Shown here: one piece after another, positions 6,151 through 12,124 of the stretch
Layout: each line of letters starts with the position of its first letter
Position numbering within the stretch: the first letter of the stretch is position 1
Notes under the pieces: generated by a model
Told to the model about the DNA's origin: nothing
Databases searched by the model: none
What the model saw: the letters and a program-made list of their open reading frames with translations, nothing else
Assembly (NCBI GenBank): GCA_964463655.1
Contig: CAYXDG010000094.1
Location: 1-12,124, forward strand
Direction: 5' to 3'
DNA length: 12,124 bases
Source: Halothece sp964463655
GTDB lineage: Bacteria > Cyanobacteriota > Cyanobacteriia > Cyanobacteriales > Rubidibacteraceae
Position numbers and translations under genes: made by a program

Positions 6151-7527
6151 ATGAAAATCACCAAAGGCAAAGTTGCAGACCTTCTCAATGAACCAGGCTG
6201 CGAACATAATCACAAGAAGGGAGAAAATGGAAATAATAAAGCCTGCGCTCAACAAGCGAAACCTGGGGCAGCGCAAGGAGGATGTGCCTTTGATGGAGCA
6301 TCGATCGCGCTGGTGCCGATCACGGATGCTGCCCATTTGGTTCACGGTCCCATTGGCTGTGCGGGCAATTCTTGGGGCAGTCGCGGGAGTCTCTCTTCTG
6401 GGGCAACCACCTATAAAATGGGCTTTACTACCGATGTTAGTGAAAATGACATTATCTTTGGCGGTGAAAAGAAGCTGTATCGCGCGATCGCGCAAACCAT
6501 TCATCGCTATCAGCCCCCTGCGGTTTTCGTCTATTCTACCTGCGTAACCGCCCTTATTGGCGATGACCTTGACGCAGTGTGCAAAGCAGCCACCGACAAG
6601 TTTGAAACGCCCATTATCCCTGTCCATTCCCCTGGCTTTGTGGGCAGTAAAAACTTAGGCAATCGTCTCGCGGGGGAATCCCTCTTAGACTACGTGGTTG
6701 GCACTGCTGAGCCTAAATATACTACGCCCTACGACATTAATTTAATTGGGGAATACAACATTGCTGGGGAATTGTGGGGAGTCCTCCCGTTACTGGAAAA
6801 AGTGGGCATTCGTGTCCTTTCTAAAATTACAGGAGATGCAACGTTTGAGGAGATTCGTTACGCCCATCGCGCCAAACTCAATGTCATGATTTGTTCCAAA
6901 GCCCTAATTAATATGGGGCGAAAAATGGAGGAAAGATACGGCATTCCTTATCTGGAGGAGTCTTTCTACGGGATTGCGGATATGAATCGCTGTTTGCGGA
7001 ATATTGCCCAATTTTTCGGCGATCGCGCCCTACAAGACCGAGTGGAAGCGGTGATTGCAGAAGAAACCGCCAAACTGGATGTCGCCCTAGCGCCCTATCG
7101 CGAACGTCTGCAAGGGAAGCGCATTGTCCTTTACACAGGGGGGGTGAAAAGTTGGTCGGTTATGTCTGCAGCGCAAGATTTAGGGATAGAAGTGGTGGCG
7201 ACCAGCACGAAGAAAAGCACGGAAGAGGATAAAGCCAAAATCAAGGAATTATTGGGCAAGGATGGCATTATGCTCACCAAAGGGAATGCACAGGAACTTT
7301 TGCACGTGATTGCTCAAACAAAAGCCGATATGCTCGTTGCGGGGGGACGGAATCAATACACCGCCCTGAAAGCAAGGATTCCCTTCCTCGATGTTAACCA
7401 AGAACGCCATCATCCTTACGCGGGATATGCGGGGTTGATTGAAATGGCGAAAGAGTTGGATCAAGCGCTTTACAGTCCAATCTGGGAACAAATCCGCCAA
7501 CCTGCGCCTTGGGAAGTTAGTCATTAG
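6151..7527 (+). CDS. nifE: NifE, FeMo-cofactor scaffold subunit
   Basis: NifE pairs with NifN in the NifE2N2 scaffold, a NifDK paralogue on which the NifB-derived precursor gains Mo and homocitrate. From the start at 6151 the protein has 458 residues. The NifE ligands for the permanent [4Fe-4S] cluster are C45 (GGCAFDGA), C70 (GPIGCAGNSWGSRGS) and C131 (STCVTALIGDD). C248 (VMICSKALINMGRK) matches the NifD cofactor cysteine. The NifD H442 region reads DVNQERHHPYAGY, with no histidine aligned, as expected for a scaffold that must release its cofactor. MKITKGKVADLL is the expected NifE N-terminus, but no good SD precedes 6151. In-frame ATGs at 6112 and 6115 would add about 13 non-conserved residues and lack an SD too. 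The last codons, CAT TAG, lie inside heptad repeat C. Confidence 0.95.
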   Translation: MKITKGKVADLLNEPGCEHNHKKGENGNNKACAQQAKPGAAQGGCAFDGASIALVPITDAAHLVHGPIGCAGNSWGSRGSLSSGATTYKMGFTTDVSENDIIFGGEKKLYRAIAQTIHRYQPPAVFVYSTCVTALIGDDLDAVCKAATDKFETPIIPVHSPGFVGSKNLGNRLAGESLLDYVVGTAEPKYTTPYDINLIGEYNIAGELWGVLPLLEKVGIRVLSKITGDATFEEIRYAHRAKLNVMICSKALINMGRKMEERYGIPYLEESFYGIADMNRCLRNIAQFFGDRALQDRVEAVIAEETAKLDVALAPYRERLQGKRIVLYTGGVKSWSVMSAAQDLGIEVVATSTKKSTEEDKAKIKELLGKDGIMLTKGNAQELLHVIAQTKADMLVAGGRNQYTALKARIPFLDVNQERHHPYAGYAGLIEMAKELDQALYSPIWEQIRQPAPWEVSH

Positions 7528-7622
7528 TCCTTGGTCATTAGTCCTTTGTTCTTGGTTTTGATAGACAACGGATGACCAATGATTAATAACCCCGAATGAC
7601 AAATGACAAATAACAAATGACG
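7521..7622. repeat. Degenerate heptad-repeat element, copy C, between nifE and nifN
   Basis: TCATTAG (7521-7527), TCCTTGG, TCATTAG, TCCTTTG and TTCTTGG (to 7555) form a left arm. After a divergent middle, AATGACA, AATGACA, AATAACA and AATGACG (7595-7622) form an opposite-sense arm. The core shared by copies A, B and D is missing. The first heptad supplies the last sense codon and stop of nifE, and the last heptad ends 7 bp before the nifN ATG, so the repeat fills essentially the whole 102-bp gap and leaves nifN without a strong SD. Confidence 0.75.
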
Positions 7623-7629
7623 AGTAATT

Positions 7630-8943
7630 ATGACTACGATTACAAATCCCAAAAAATCGGTTGCGGTTAATCCCCTTAAACAAAGCGCCCCCCTTGGTGC
7701 TGCGTTGGCTTTCTTAGGATTGAAGGGAATGATTCCTTTGTTTCACGGATCACAGGGTTGTACTGCGTTTGCAAAGGTGCTGTTAGTGCGCCATTTCCGC
7801 GAGGCGATTCCTGTGGCGACGACCGCTATGACTGAGGTTAGTACGATTCTAGGCGGTGAGGACAACATCGAACAGGCAATTCTAACCTTAGTGGAAAAAG
7901 GACAGCCTGAACTCCTTGGCTTGCTGACAACGGGGTTAACGGAAACGCGAGGGGATGATGTCCCCCATATTCTGACAACTATTCGTCAATCGCATCCAGA
8001 GTTAGATTCTTTACCGATTATCTTTGCTTCCACTCCCGACTATAAAGGGGGGTTACAGGAAGGGTACGCGACGGCGGTGGAATCCATTGTCAGCACGGAT
8101 TATGGTGCGCCGAAAGAAACTTCTCAGCAGCCTGTGACGATTTTGGCAGGGTCGTTGCTGGGGCCTGGGGATGTGGAAGAAATCAAGGAGATTGTGGAGA
8201 GGTTTGGTTTAACGCCATTGGTGATTCCAGACTTGTCGGGGTCGATGGATGGACATTTAGACGATACAGATTACAATACTAAGACTTCGGGAGGGACTTC
8301 TTTAGAGGAATTAAAACAATTGGCGCGATCGCGCTTTACCATTGCAATTGGGGAAAGTATGCGTCCTGCTGCAGAAATCTTACAGAAAAAATTCGGAACA
8401 AATTATAAAGTTTTTCCGCGTTTGTCTGGTTTAAATGCTACAGATGAATTGCTCTGGTTGCTGGCGAAAATTGTTACAAAAGACACGGAATTAAAACCAC
8501 AAGTTCCTGCAAAATATGAACGTCAACGTCGTCAGCTACAAGATGCGATCCTTGATACTCACTTCTTTCTCGGTGGGAAAAAAGTTTCCCTCGCCCTCGA
8601 ACCGGATTTGCTTTATCAAACCAGTTGGTTACTGCATGAAATGGGGGTAAAAATTAAAGCAGCGGTGACAACAACTAAATCCCCTTTATTGAATCAATTA
8701 CCTGTTAATGATGTGACCATTGGCGATTTTGAAGACTTAGAAGATTTAGCCTCGGGTTCGGATTTAATGATTACTAATTCTCAGGGAATGATTGTCGCTG
8801 AAAAGCTGAAAATCCCTCTCTATCGCATCGGGTTTCCAATCTACGATCGCCTTGGAAATGGAACTCGCTGTTTAGTAGGGTATCGAGGAACAATGCAGTT
8901 GTTATTCGATCTGGGTAATCTGTTTATTGAGTTAACTCATTAG
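7630..8943 (+). CDS. nifN: NifN, FeMo-cofactor scaffold subunit
   Basis: NifN is the NifK-like partner of NifE. The protein has 437 residues. Its single P-cluster-like cysteine is C44 (FHGSQGCTAFAKV), at the same number as Azotobacter NifN C44, which completes the [4Fe-4S] cluster site with the three NifE cysteines. The other two NifK P-cluster cysteines are absent, for example TTGLTETRGDD where NifK has TTCMAEVIGDD, as is normal for NifN. The conserved segments RHFREAIPVATTAMTEVSTI and the C-terminal YRIGFPIYDRLGNGTRCLVGYRG are intact. The ATG at 7630 is preceded by only a weak GAG. The N-terminus MTTITNPKKSVAVNPLKQS agrees with cyanobacterial NifN as I know it. The gene ends in a TCATTAG motif, like nifE. 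Confidence 0.96.
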   Translation: MTTITNPKKSVAVNPLKQSAPLGAALAFLGLKGMIPLFHGSQGCTAFAKVLLVRHFREAIPVATTAMTEVSTILGGEDNIEQAILTLVEKGQPELLGLLTTGLTETRGDDVPHILTTIRQSHPELDSLPIIFASTPDYKGGLQEGYATAVESIVSTDYGAPKETSQQPVTILAGSLLGPGDVEEIKEIVERFGLTPLVIPDLSGSMDGHLDDTDYNTKTSGGTSLEELKQLARSRFTIAIGESMRPAAEILQKKFGTNYKVFPRLSGLNATDELLWLLAKIVTKDTELKPQVPAKYERQRRQLQDAILDTHFFLGGKKVSLALEPDLLYQTSWLLHEMGVKIKAAVTTTKSPLLNQLPVNDVTIGDFEDLEDLASGSDLMITNSQGMIVAEKLKIPLYRIGFPIYDRLGNGTRCLVGYRGTMQLLFDLGNLFIELTH

Positions 8944-8972
8944 TGACTAATTGAAATGGAGGTTTATGCAAA

Positions 8973-9386
8973 ATGAAAGTTGCGTTTGCGACCCAAGATA
9001 ATATTCACATTAATGCTCATTTTGGCTGGGCGCAAAAGGTGGATATTTATGAGGTTTCTGCAGAAAATTATAATTTCCTAAAAACGGTTGAATTCGGAGA
9101 TGATTTACAGGAAGATGGGAATGAAGATAAATTAATTCCCAAAATTAAAGCAATTTCTGACTGCACAATTATCTATGTTAGCGCGATCGGGGGAAGTGCT
9201 GCATCCCGTTTGTTGAAAAACAAAATTACGCCCCTCAAAGCAGAAACACCAGAGGAGGAAATCACGACAGTTTTAACTAGCTTAGTGAAAACGTTAAACA
9301 ATCCTCCCCCTTGGTTACGGAAAGTTTTACAGCCCAAAGTCAAACGGTTTGATTTTGAGGACGAAGAAGTTCCTGTAACCTCTTAA
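8973..9386 (+). CDS. nifX: NifX, cofactor carrier protein
   Basis: NifX belongs to the NifX/NifY/dinitrogenase iron-molybdenum cofactor-binding superfamily. It binds NifB-co and a later FeMo-co precursor and exchanges them with NifEN. This 137-residue protein begins MKVAFATQDNIHINAHFGWA, the typical start of the ribonuclease-H-like fold, and contains DGNEDKLIPKIKAISDCTII (48-67) and SAIGGSAASRLLK. A basic tail, PPPWLRKVLQPKVKRF, follows. A strong GGAGG (8958-8962) lies ten bases before the ATG, and the gap after nifN is only 29 bp, so the gene is probably co-transcribed with nifEN. A nearby ATG at 8966 is out of frame. Confidence 0.95.
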   Translation: MKVAFATQDNIHINAHFGWAQKVDIYEVSAENYNFLKTVEFGDDLQEDGNEDKLIPKIKAISDCTIIYVSAIGGSAASRLLKNKITPLKAETPEEEITTVLTSLVKTLNNPPPWLRKVLQPKVKRFDFEDEEVPVTS

Positions 9387-9441
9387 AGGATCAGTTATTA
9401 GGAAATAGATTAGCTGTTCCTCTAACGAAAATTACGCTAGT

Positions 9442-9458
9442 GCGACCATCTTGGTCGC
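9442..9458. promoter_or_regulatory. Small perfect hairpin between nifX and the DUF269 gene
   Basis: GCGACCA (9442-9448) and TGGTCGC (9452-9458) form a perfect 7-bp, GC-rich stem around a TCT loop. It lies in the 136-bp spacer 9387-9522. No U-tract follows (ACTGATATCTGG), so it is not a clear terminator. It could be a processing or stability element or part of a dispersed repeat. The spacer's other content is a short heptad remnant, AATGACTAATGACCAATGAC (9488-9507). Confidence 0.5.
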
Positions 9459-9522
9459 TACTGATATCTGGTTTAACAGCTTAACGAATGACTAATGACC
9501 AATGACTATCAAGGAGTTAATC

Positions 9523-9999
9523 ATGATTGATACAGCTAATACCTCTAAAACTGATGGTAATATTGTGGAAGAAAGCCTCTTTCTCCAAGAGTTAGTAACA
9601 CAAGTTCGCGCCCAAGACTTTTATGGCGTTTATCGCAGTTGGAAAGATGAATTAGTGATCGCGAATTATGTGGTCAGCAAAGAGAAGAAAAAAGAAATTT
9701 CTCTAGACAAAGATGTTGACCAAGGGACACAATTAAGAATTACTTATTTCTACCGCGCGATCGCAGCCAGAGTGGAAAAAGAAACAGGTAAACTCTGTCA
9801 GGTCGCGATCGATCTTTCTCATGAAGGATTTGGCTGGGCGATCATCTGGAGTGGACAGTTAGTTGTTCAATGTCGCACCTTGCGAGATGCTCACCGTTTT
9901 GGCTATTCTTCCCTAAAAAAATTAGCTGAACAAGGGGAAAAAATAGCTCAATCAGGAATTAAAAATATTGAAAAGTTTCCTGATGCCGTGAATGCTTAA
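9523..9999 (+). CDS. NifX-associated protein, DUF269 family
   Basis: This gene follows nifX in many diazotrophs, and its product belongs to the NifX-associated DUF269 family. A direct function is not settled; a role in cofactor biosynthesis is inferred from constant linkage. From 9523 it has 158 residues. Family-like segments include ESLFLQELVTQVRAQDFYGV (17-36), LRITYFYRAIAARVEKETG (71-89) and HEGFGWAIIWSGQLVV (100-115), with RDAHRFGYSSLKKL (121-134) near the C-terminus. The ATG at 9523 is chosen because AAGGAG (9511-9516) lies six bases upstream. The in-frame ATG at 9502 sits inside a heptad-repeat remnant, has no SD and would add only seven residues. Confidence 0.88.
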   Translation: MIDTANTSKTDGNIVEESLFLQELVTQVRAQDFYGVYRSWKDELVIANYVVSKEKKKEISLDKDVDQGTQLRITYFYRAIAARVEKETGKLCQVAIDLSHEGFGWAIIWSGQLVVQCRTLRDAHRFGYSSLKKLAEQGEKIAQSGIKNIEKFPDAVNA

Positions 10000-10023
10000 A
10001 ACCATTATAATCAAGGAAGAAAT

Positions 10024-10260
10024 ATGGTTCAATTTATCACCCCAACCCCAACTTCTGAAGCGGTTGCTGATTTGAAAAAAAGAGTTAAGCGTCTCAATAG
10101 TCAAGCAGGTCAGATGAAAATGAATCTGCACGATCTCGCTGAAGATTTGCCCAATGACTACGAAAAGCTAGTCGAGGAAGCAACCAAAACCTACGAGATT
10201 TATGAACAACTGACTGAACTGAGAAAGCAACTCAAATCTTGGGAGGAAAAATCACAGTGA
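10024..10260 (+). CDS. Small helical nif-associated protein, DUF683 family
   Basis: This 78-residue, charged protein matches the DUF683 family of small proteins next to nifX and nifW, typified by CCE_0567 of Cyanothece. It is predicted to be almost entirely helical. VADLKKRVKRLNSQAGQMKMNLHDLAEDLP and NDYEKLVEEATKTYEIYEQLTELRKQLKSW are two long amphipathic helices, suited to a helical hairpin or oligomer. There is no cysteine. CAAGGAAGAA (10012-10021) provides the SD. Only 24 bp separate it from the DUF269 gene, and its stop overlaps the next start, so these genes form one translationally coupled run. The function is unknown; the linkage suggests nitrogenase assembly. Confidence 0.88.
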   Translation: MVQFITPTPTSEAVADLKKRVKRLNSQAGQMKMNLHDLAEDLPNDYEKLVEEATKTYEIYEQLTELRKQLKSWEEKSQ

Positions 10261-10601
10261 CCTTATCTAATACTATGCCAAAAACCTTAAAAGATTTCCA
10301 ACAACTGACCACAGCAGAAGAGTATTTACAGTTTTTCGGAATTGAATACGATCCGCAATTTGTTAACGTCAATCGTCTCCATATCCTCAAACAGTTTTCC
10401 CTATTAATTGCGGAAGTCGATCAAGTCTTCCCCGATGTTAGCGAAGCGGAAAAACTAGAGAAATATCGTCTCGCTTTAGAAGAGGCTTATCAAGTATTTC
10501 TCACGTCCAGTCCTTTAGAAACCAAACTGTTTAAAGTCTTTCAATCCCAACCGAAAAACTTTGTTCCTCTAGAAGACGTTACTCAAAAAGCCGAAGAATA
10601 A
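10257..10601 (+). CDS. nifW: NifW, nitrogenase-stabilizing/protective protein
   Basis: NifW binds the MoFe protein and is linked to its stability in oxygen and to assembly. The product has 114 residues from the GTG at 10257. The recognisable core is LKDFQQLTTAEEYLQFFGIEYDP (11-33), VNRLHILKQFSLL (38-50) and YRLALEEAYQVFLTSSPLE (70-88). The GTG start is preferred because GGAGG (10242-10246) lies ten bases upstream and the start overlaps the previous stop as GTGA. The TTG at 10239 lies in the preceding gene and within three bases of that SD, so it is unlikely. The ATG at 10275 (108 residues) is possible but further from the SD. The stop overlaps the hesA ATG by one base (TAATG). Confidence 0.92.
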   Translation: MTLSNTMPKTLKDFQQLTTAEEYLQFFGIEYDPQFVNVNRLHILKQFSLLIAEVDQVFPDVSEAEKLEKYRLALEEAYQVFLTSSPLETKLFKVFQSQPKNFVPLEDVTQKAEE

Positions 10602-11383
10602 TGTTGACACCAAAAGAACTAGAACGTTACAGCCGACAAATTCAACTTCCAGAGTTAGGAGAAGCGGGACAAAACGTCCTCAAAAATACCACTGCGTTAG
10701 TTTCTGGCGTAGGCGGTTTAGGGGGAACTGTCGCCCTTTATCTGGCGGTTGCGGGAATCGGTAAATTAATTCTAGTTCGTGGGGGAAACTTACGGCTTGA
10801 TGACATGAATCGACAAATTTTAATGACTGATGACTGGGTGGGTCAACCTCGCGTCACGAAAGCACAGGAAACCTTGACTCAAATCAATCCTGATGTCGCG
10901 ATCGAGGCAATTCCCGAATACATTACCCCTGAAAATGTCGATTCTCTGGTGCAGCGATCGGACATCGCCCTCAGTTGCGCCCACAACTTCCCCGAACGCG
11001 ATTTGATGAATGCTGCCTGTGTGCGCTGGGACAAACCTATGATTGAAGCAGCGATGAACAGTATGGAAGCATACCTCACTGCGATCGTGCCAAGGAAAAC
11101 CCCCTGTTTATCTTGCATCTTCCCAGAAAAACCCGACTGGGATCGACGCGCTTTTGGGGTTTTAGGTGCAGTTTCGGGGACTCTCGCCTGTTTGAGTGCA
11201 TTAGAAGCAATCAAGGTGATTACAGGGCTAGGTAAACCTCTGTACAGTTATTTACTGAACATGGACTTAGCCAGTGCTGAGTTTAAAAAACTGCACCTTT
11301 ACAAAGACCCAGATTGTCCTGTCTGCGGTCAAGGTTCAACAAGCAAAACAACTGAATTCTCTCAAAACATAGTACAAGTTTAG
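10601..11383 (+). CDS. hesA: HesA, E1-like ThiF/MoeB-family protein
   Basis: HesA belongs to the ubiquitin-activating E1-like family of MoeB and ThiF, which adenylate small sulfur carriers. In cyanobacteria it is linked to nif, probably in sulfur or molybdenum handling for cofactor assembly. The protein has 260 residues. The Rossmann nucleotide loop is SGVGGLGGTVAL (35-46), and RQI follows at 71-73. Two CxxC pairs, C169/C172 and C239/C242, match the structural zinc site. The two acidic residues usual after the second strand (DxD) are replaced by R60 and G62. The persulfide cysteine of MoeB/ThiF before the GVLG motif is an arginine here (DRRAFGVLG, 181-189). So ATP and sulfur chemistry may differ from MoeB. 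The start overlaps the nifW stop, which implies translational coupling. Confidence 0.94.
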   Translation: MLTPKELERYSRQIQLPELGEAGQNVLKNTTALVSGVGGLGGTVALYLAVAGIGKLILVRGGNLRLDDMNRQILMTDDWVGQPRVTKAQETLTQINPDVAIEAIPEYITPENVDSLVQRSDIALSCAHNFPERDLMNAACVRWDKPMIEAAMNSMEAYLTAIVPRKTPCLSCIFPEKPDWDRRAFGVLGAVSGTLACLSALEAIKVITGLGKPLYSYLLNMDLASAEFKKLHLYKDPDCPVCGQGSTSKTTEFSQNIVQV

Positions 11384-11390
11384 TTTTTTG

Positions 11391-11544
11391 TCCTTTGTCC
11401 TTTGTCATTCGTCCTTTGTTGTTTGTCCTTTGTCGTTTGTGACAACTACAACTAAGAGATCAGTTTTCCGATCCCCCCTAACCCCCCTTAAGAAGGGGGG
11501 AAAATATAGCCAATGACCAATGACCAATGACTAATAACCAACAA
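11391..11544. repeat. Heptad-repeat element, copy D, inverted and interrupted
   Basis: Seven 7-mers, mostly TCCTTTG and TCGTTTG (11391-11439), are the reverse complement of the ACAAAGG-type right arm of copies A and B. The core AACTAAGAGATCAGTTTTCC (11450-11469) is the exact reverse complement of the copy B core (3701-3720). The expected next arm, CCAATGA repeats (11510-11544), appears only after a 40-bp insert holding palindrome P3. The element fills most of the 175-bp hesA-hesB gap, which has no other feature except the hesB SD. Confidence 0.85.
11470..11505. repeat. C/G palindromic repeat, copy P3, inside heptad element D
   Basis: GATCCCCCCTAA leads into CCCCCCTT (11482-11489), an AAG loop and AAGGGGGG (11493-11500), followed by AAAATATAG. 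The 8-bp stem is perfect and is the same as in P1 with a shorter loop. It interrupts copy D exactly between its core and its CCAATGA arm. No obvious flanking target-site duplication is visible. Confidence 0.75.
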
Positions 11545-11558
11545 TAAGGAGACATCTC

Positions 11559-11918
11559 ATGACTGTATATTTAACGGAAAAAGCTGCTTTCAAATTACAG
11601 ACGCTTCTGCGTCAAAATGACACCTCAGAAAAAGGGATTCGTGTCGCTGCGATTCATGGCGGATGTAATGGCTTTGAATACGCTTTGAATATAGTCGATC
11701 GCGCTGAAGCCGACGATTTCACTTACCAACAAGATAACGTCAATATCTACCTCGATCATGACAGCGCCCCTTTTCTAGATGGCGTAGTCATTGATTTTGT
11801 TGACAGCTTGATTCAAAGCGGTTTCACCTTTGAAAACCCCAATGCAACCGAGGCTTGTAGCTGCGGGAAATCTTTTTCTGTCGCCGATTGTAGCCCCGAA
11901 GCAGTCCCCTGTAGTTAA
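11559..11918 (+). CDS. hesB: HesB, nif-type IscA-family Fe-S protein
   Basis: HesB is an A-type Fe-S carrier or scaffold of the IscA family. The nif-linked form supports maturation of nitrogenase clusters. The protein has 119 residues. The three conserved cysteines are C36 (HGGCNGFEY), C100 and C102 (ACSCGKSF). The C-terminal motif is CSCG rather than the more common CGCG. Two further cysteines, C111 and C118, are in the tail ADCSPEAVPCS, which I recall in other nif-associated HesB proteins. AAGGAG (11546-11551) lies seven bases before the ATG. The gene is separated from hesA by repeat D and followed 39 bp later by fdxH. Confidence 0.96.
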   Translation: MTVYLTEKAAFKLQTLLRQNDTSEKGIRVAAIHGGCNGFEYALNIVDRAEADDFTYQQDNVNIYLDHDSAPFLDGVVIDFVDSLIQSGFTFENPNATEACSCGKSFSVADCSPEAVPCS

Positions 11919-11957
11919 CCAAAAAACTAACCAGTTAGTTTAAAAAGGAGAATAATC

Positions 11958-12124
11958 ATGACCACCACCTACAAAGTTCGCCTCATCAAAGGTAAAAAAA
12001 ACAAACCCCCCGAAATGGATGTTACGATCGATGTTCCTGAAGATCAATACATTCTGGATGCAGCAGAAGACCAAGATTTAGACTTACCTTCCTCCTGTCG
12101 CGCTGGCGCTTGTTCTAGTTGCGT
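11958..12124 (+). CDS. fdxH: FdxH, [2Fe-2S] plant-type ferredoxin (5' part only)
   Basis: FdxH-type ferredoxins donate electrons to NifH. The visible part, 55 codons, begins MTTTYKVRLIKGKKNKPPEM and reaches SSCRAGACSSCV. C47, C52 and C55 are three of the four [2Fe-2S] ligands; the fourth lies in the missing C-terminal half. The strand-helix order before the cluster loop (DVTIDVPEDQYILDAAEDQD) is typical of plant-type ferredoxins. AAGGAG (11945-11950) lies seven bases before the ATG. The position after hesB is the standard one for fdxH. A lysine-rich N-terminal insert (KGKKNK, 11-16) is noticeable. The window ends inside the gene. Confidence 0.93.
   Translation, partial: MTTTYKVRLIKGKKNKPPEMDVTIDVPEDQYILDAAEDQDLDLPSSCRAGACSSC

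Noticed and set aside
6173..6547. Second + strand frame of 124 codons inside nifE
   Set aside because: It is out of frame with conserved NifE cysteine motifs and has no recognisable product.
6082..6627. Long antisense open frame (181 codons) opposite the nifE 5' half
   Set aside because: It lies entirely opposite the conserved nifE start and its upstream palindrome. The translation is not recognisable, there is no SD, and it is most simply a shadow of nifE codon usage.
7249..7683. Antisense open frame of 144 codons spanning the nifE end, repeat C and the nifN start
   Set aside because: Part of it is translated heptad repeat and the rest mirrors nifE and nifN. No SD or domain is visible.
1..12124. 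A new defence, toxin-antitoxin or biosynthetic system among the genes
   Set aside because: Every substantial gene fits a known nif-cluster family, and no unassigned gene larger than the small accessory proteins remains.

Overview
This window is most of a cyanobacterial molybdenum-nitrogenase (nif) cluster. All genes are on the + strand and tightly packed. The cyanobacterial assignment rests on three things: the gene order nifU-H-D-K-...-E-N-X-(DUF269)-(DUF683)-nifW-hesA-hesB-fdxH; five GCGATCGC (HIP1) octamers, at 378, 6484, 7019, 8325 and 9757; and intergenic spacers built from 7-bp tandem repeats of the STRR type. Nothing identifies the genus. nifD is uninterrupted, so there is no excision element inside it in this window. 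A non-heterocystous, perhaps unicellular, host is only a guess.

Layout: 1-170 is a heptad-repeat spacer upstream of nifU (171-1067, Fe-S scaffold). A 171-bp leader with a hairpin precedes nifH (1239-2117, Fe protein). A strong hairpin separates nifH from nifD (2207-3652). A second full heptad-repeat element lies between nifD and nifK (true start 3799). After nifK come nifZ (5437-5700), a small Mo-nitro_C-family protein (5708-5995), a palindrome-rich spacer carrying a 29-bp tandem duplication, nifE (6151-7527), a third, degenerate heptad spacer, nifN (7630-8943), nifX (8973-9386), a spacer with a small hairpin, a DUF269 protein (9523-9999), a DUF683 protein (10024-10260), nifW (10257-10601) and hesA (10601-11383). 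The last three overlap or abut. An inverted heptad-repeat element, itself split by a C/G palindrome, precedes hesB (11559-11918). fdxH starts at 11958 and is cut off by the window end.

How the genes work together: NifU and HesB supply or carry Fe-S clusters. NifEN is the scaffold on which the iron-molybdenum cofactor is matured, with NifX as a likely carrier. NifZ and NifW assist assembly or stability of the NifDK protein. NifH reduces NifDK and also takes part in cofactor and P-cluster maturation. FdxH is the likely electron donor to NifH. HesA, DUF269, DUF683 and Mo-nitro_C proteins are conserved nif companions whose biochemistry is less settled. Metal-ligand residues of NifU, NifH, NifD, NifK, NifE and NifN are all present, so the cluster looks functional.

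The genes are conventional and I do not see a new protein system. The unusual material lies in the spacers: repeated heptad-armed elements in direct and inverted orientation around a shared 20-bp core, one interrupted by another palindromic repeat, plus RNA hairpins at positions where nif transcript levels are often set. No gene-free stretch exceeds 300 bases.
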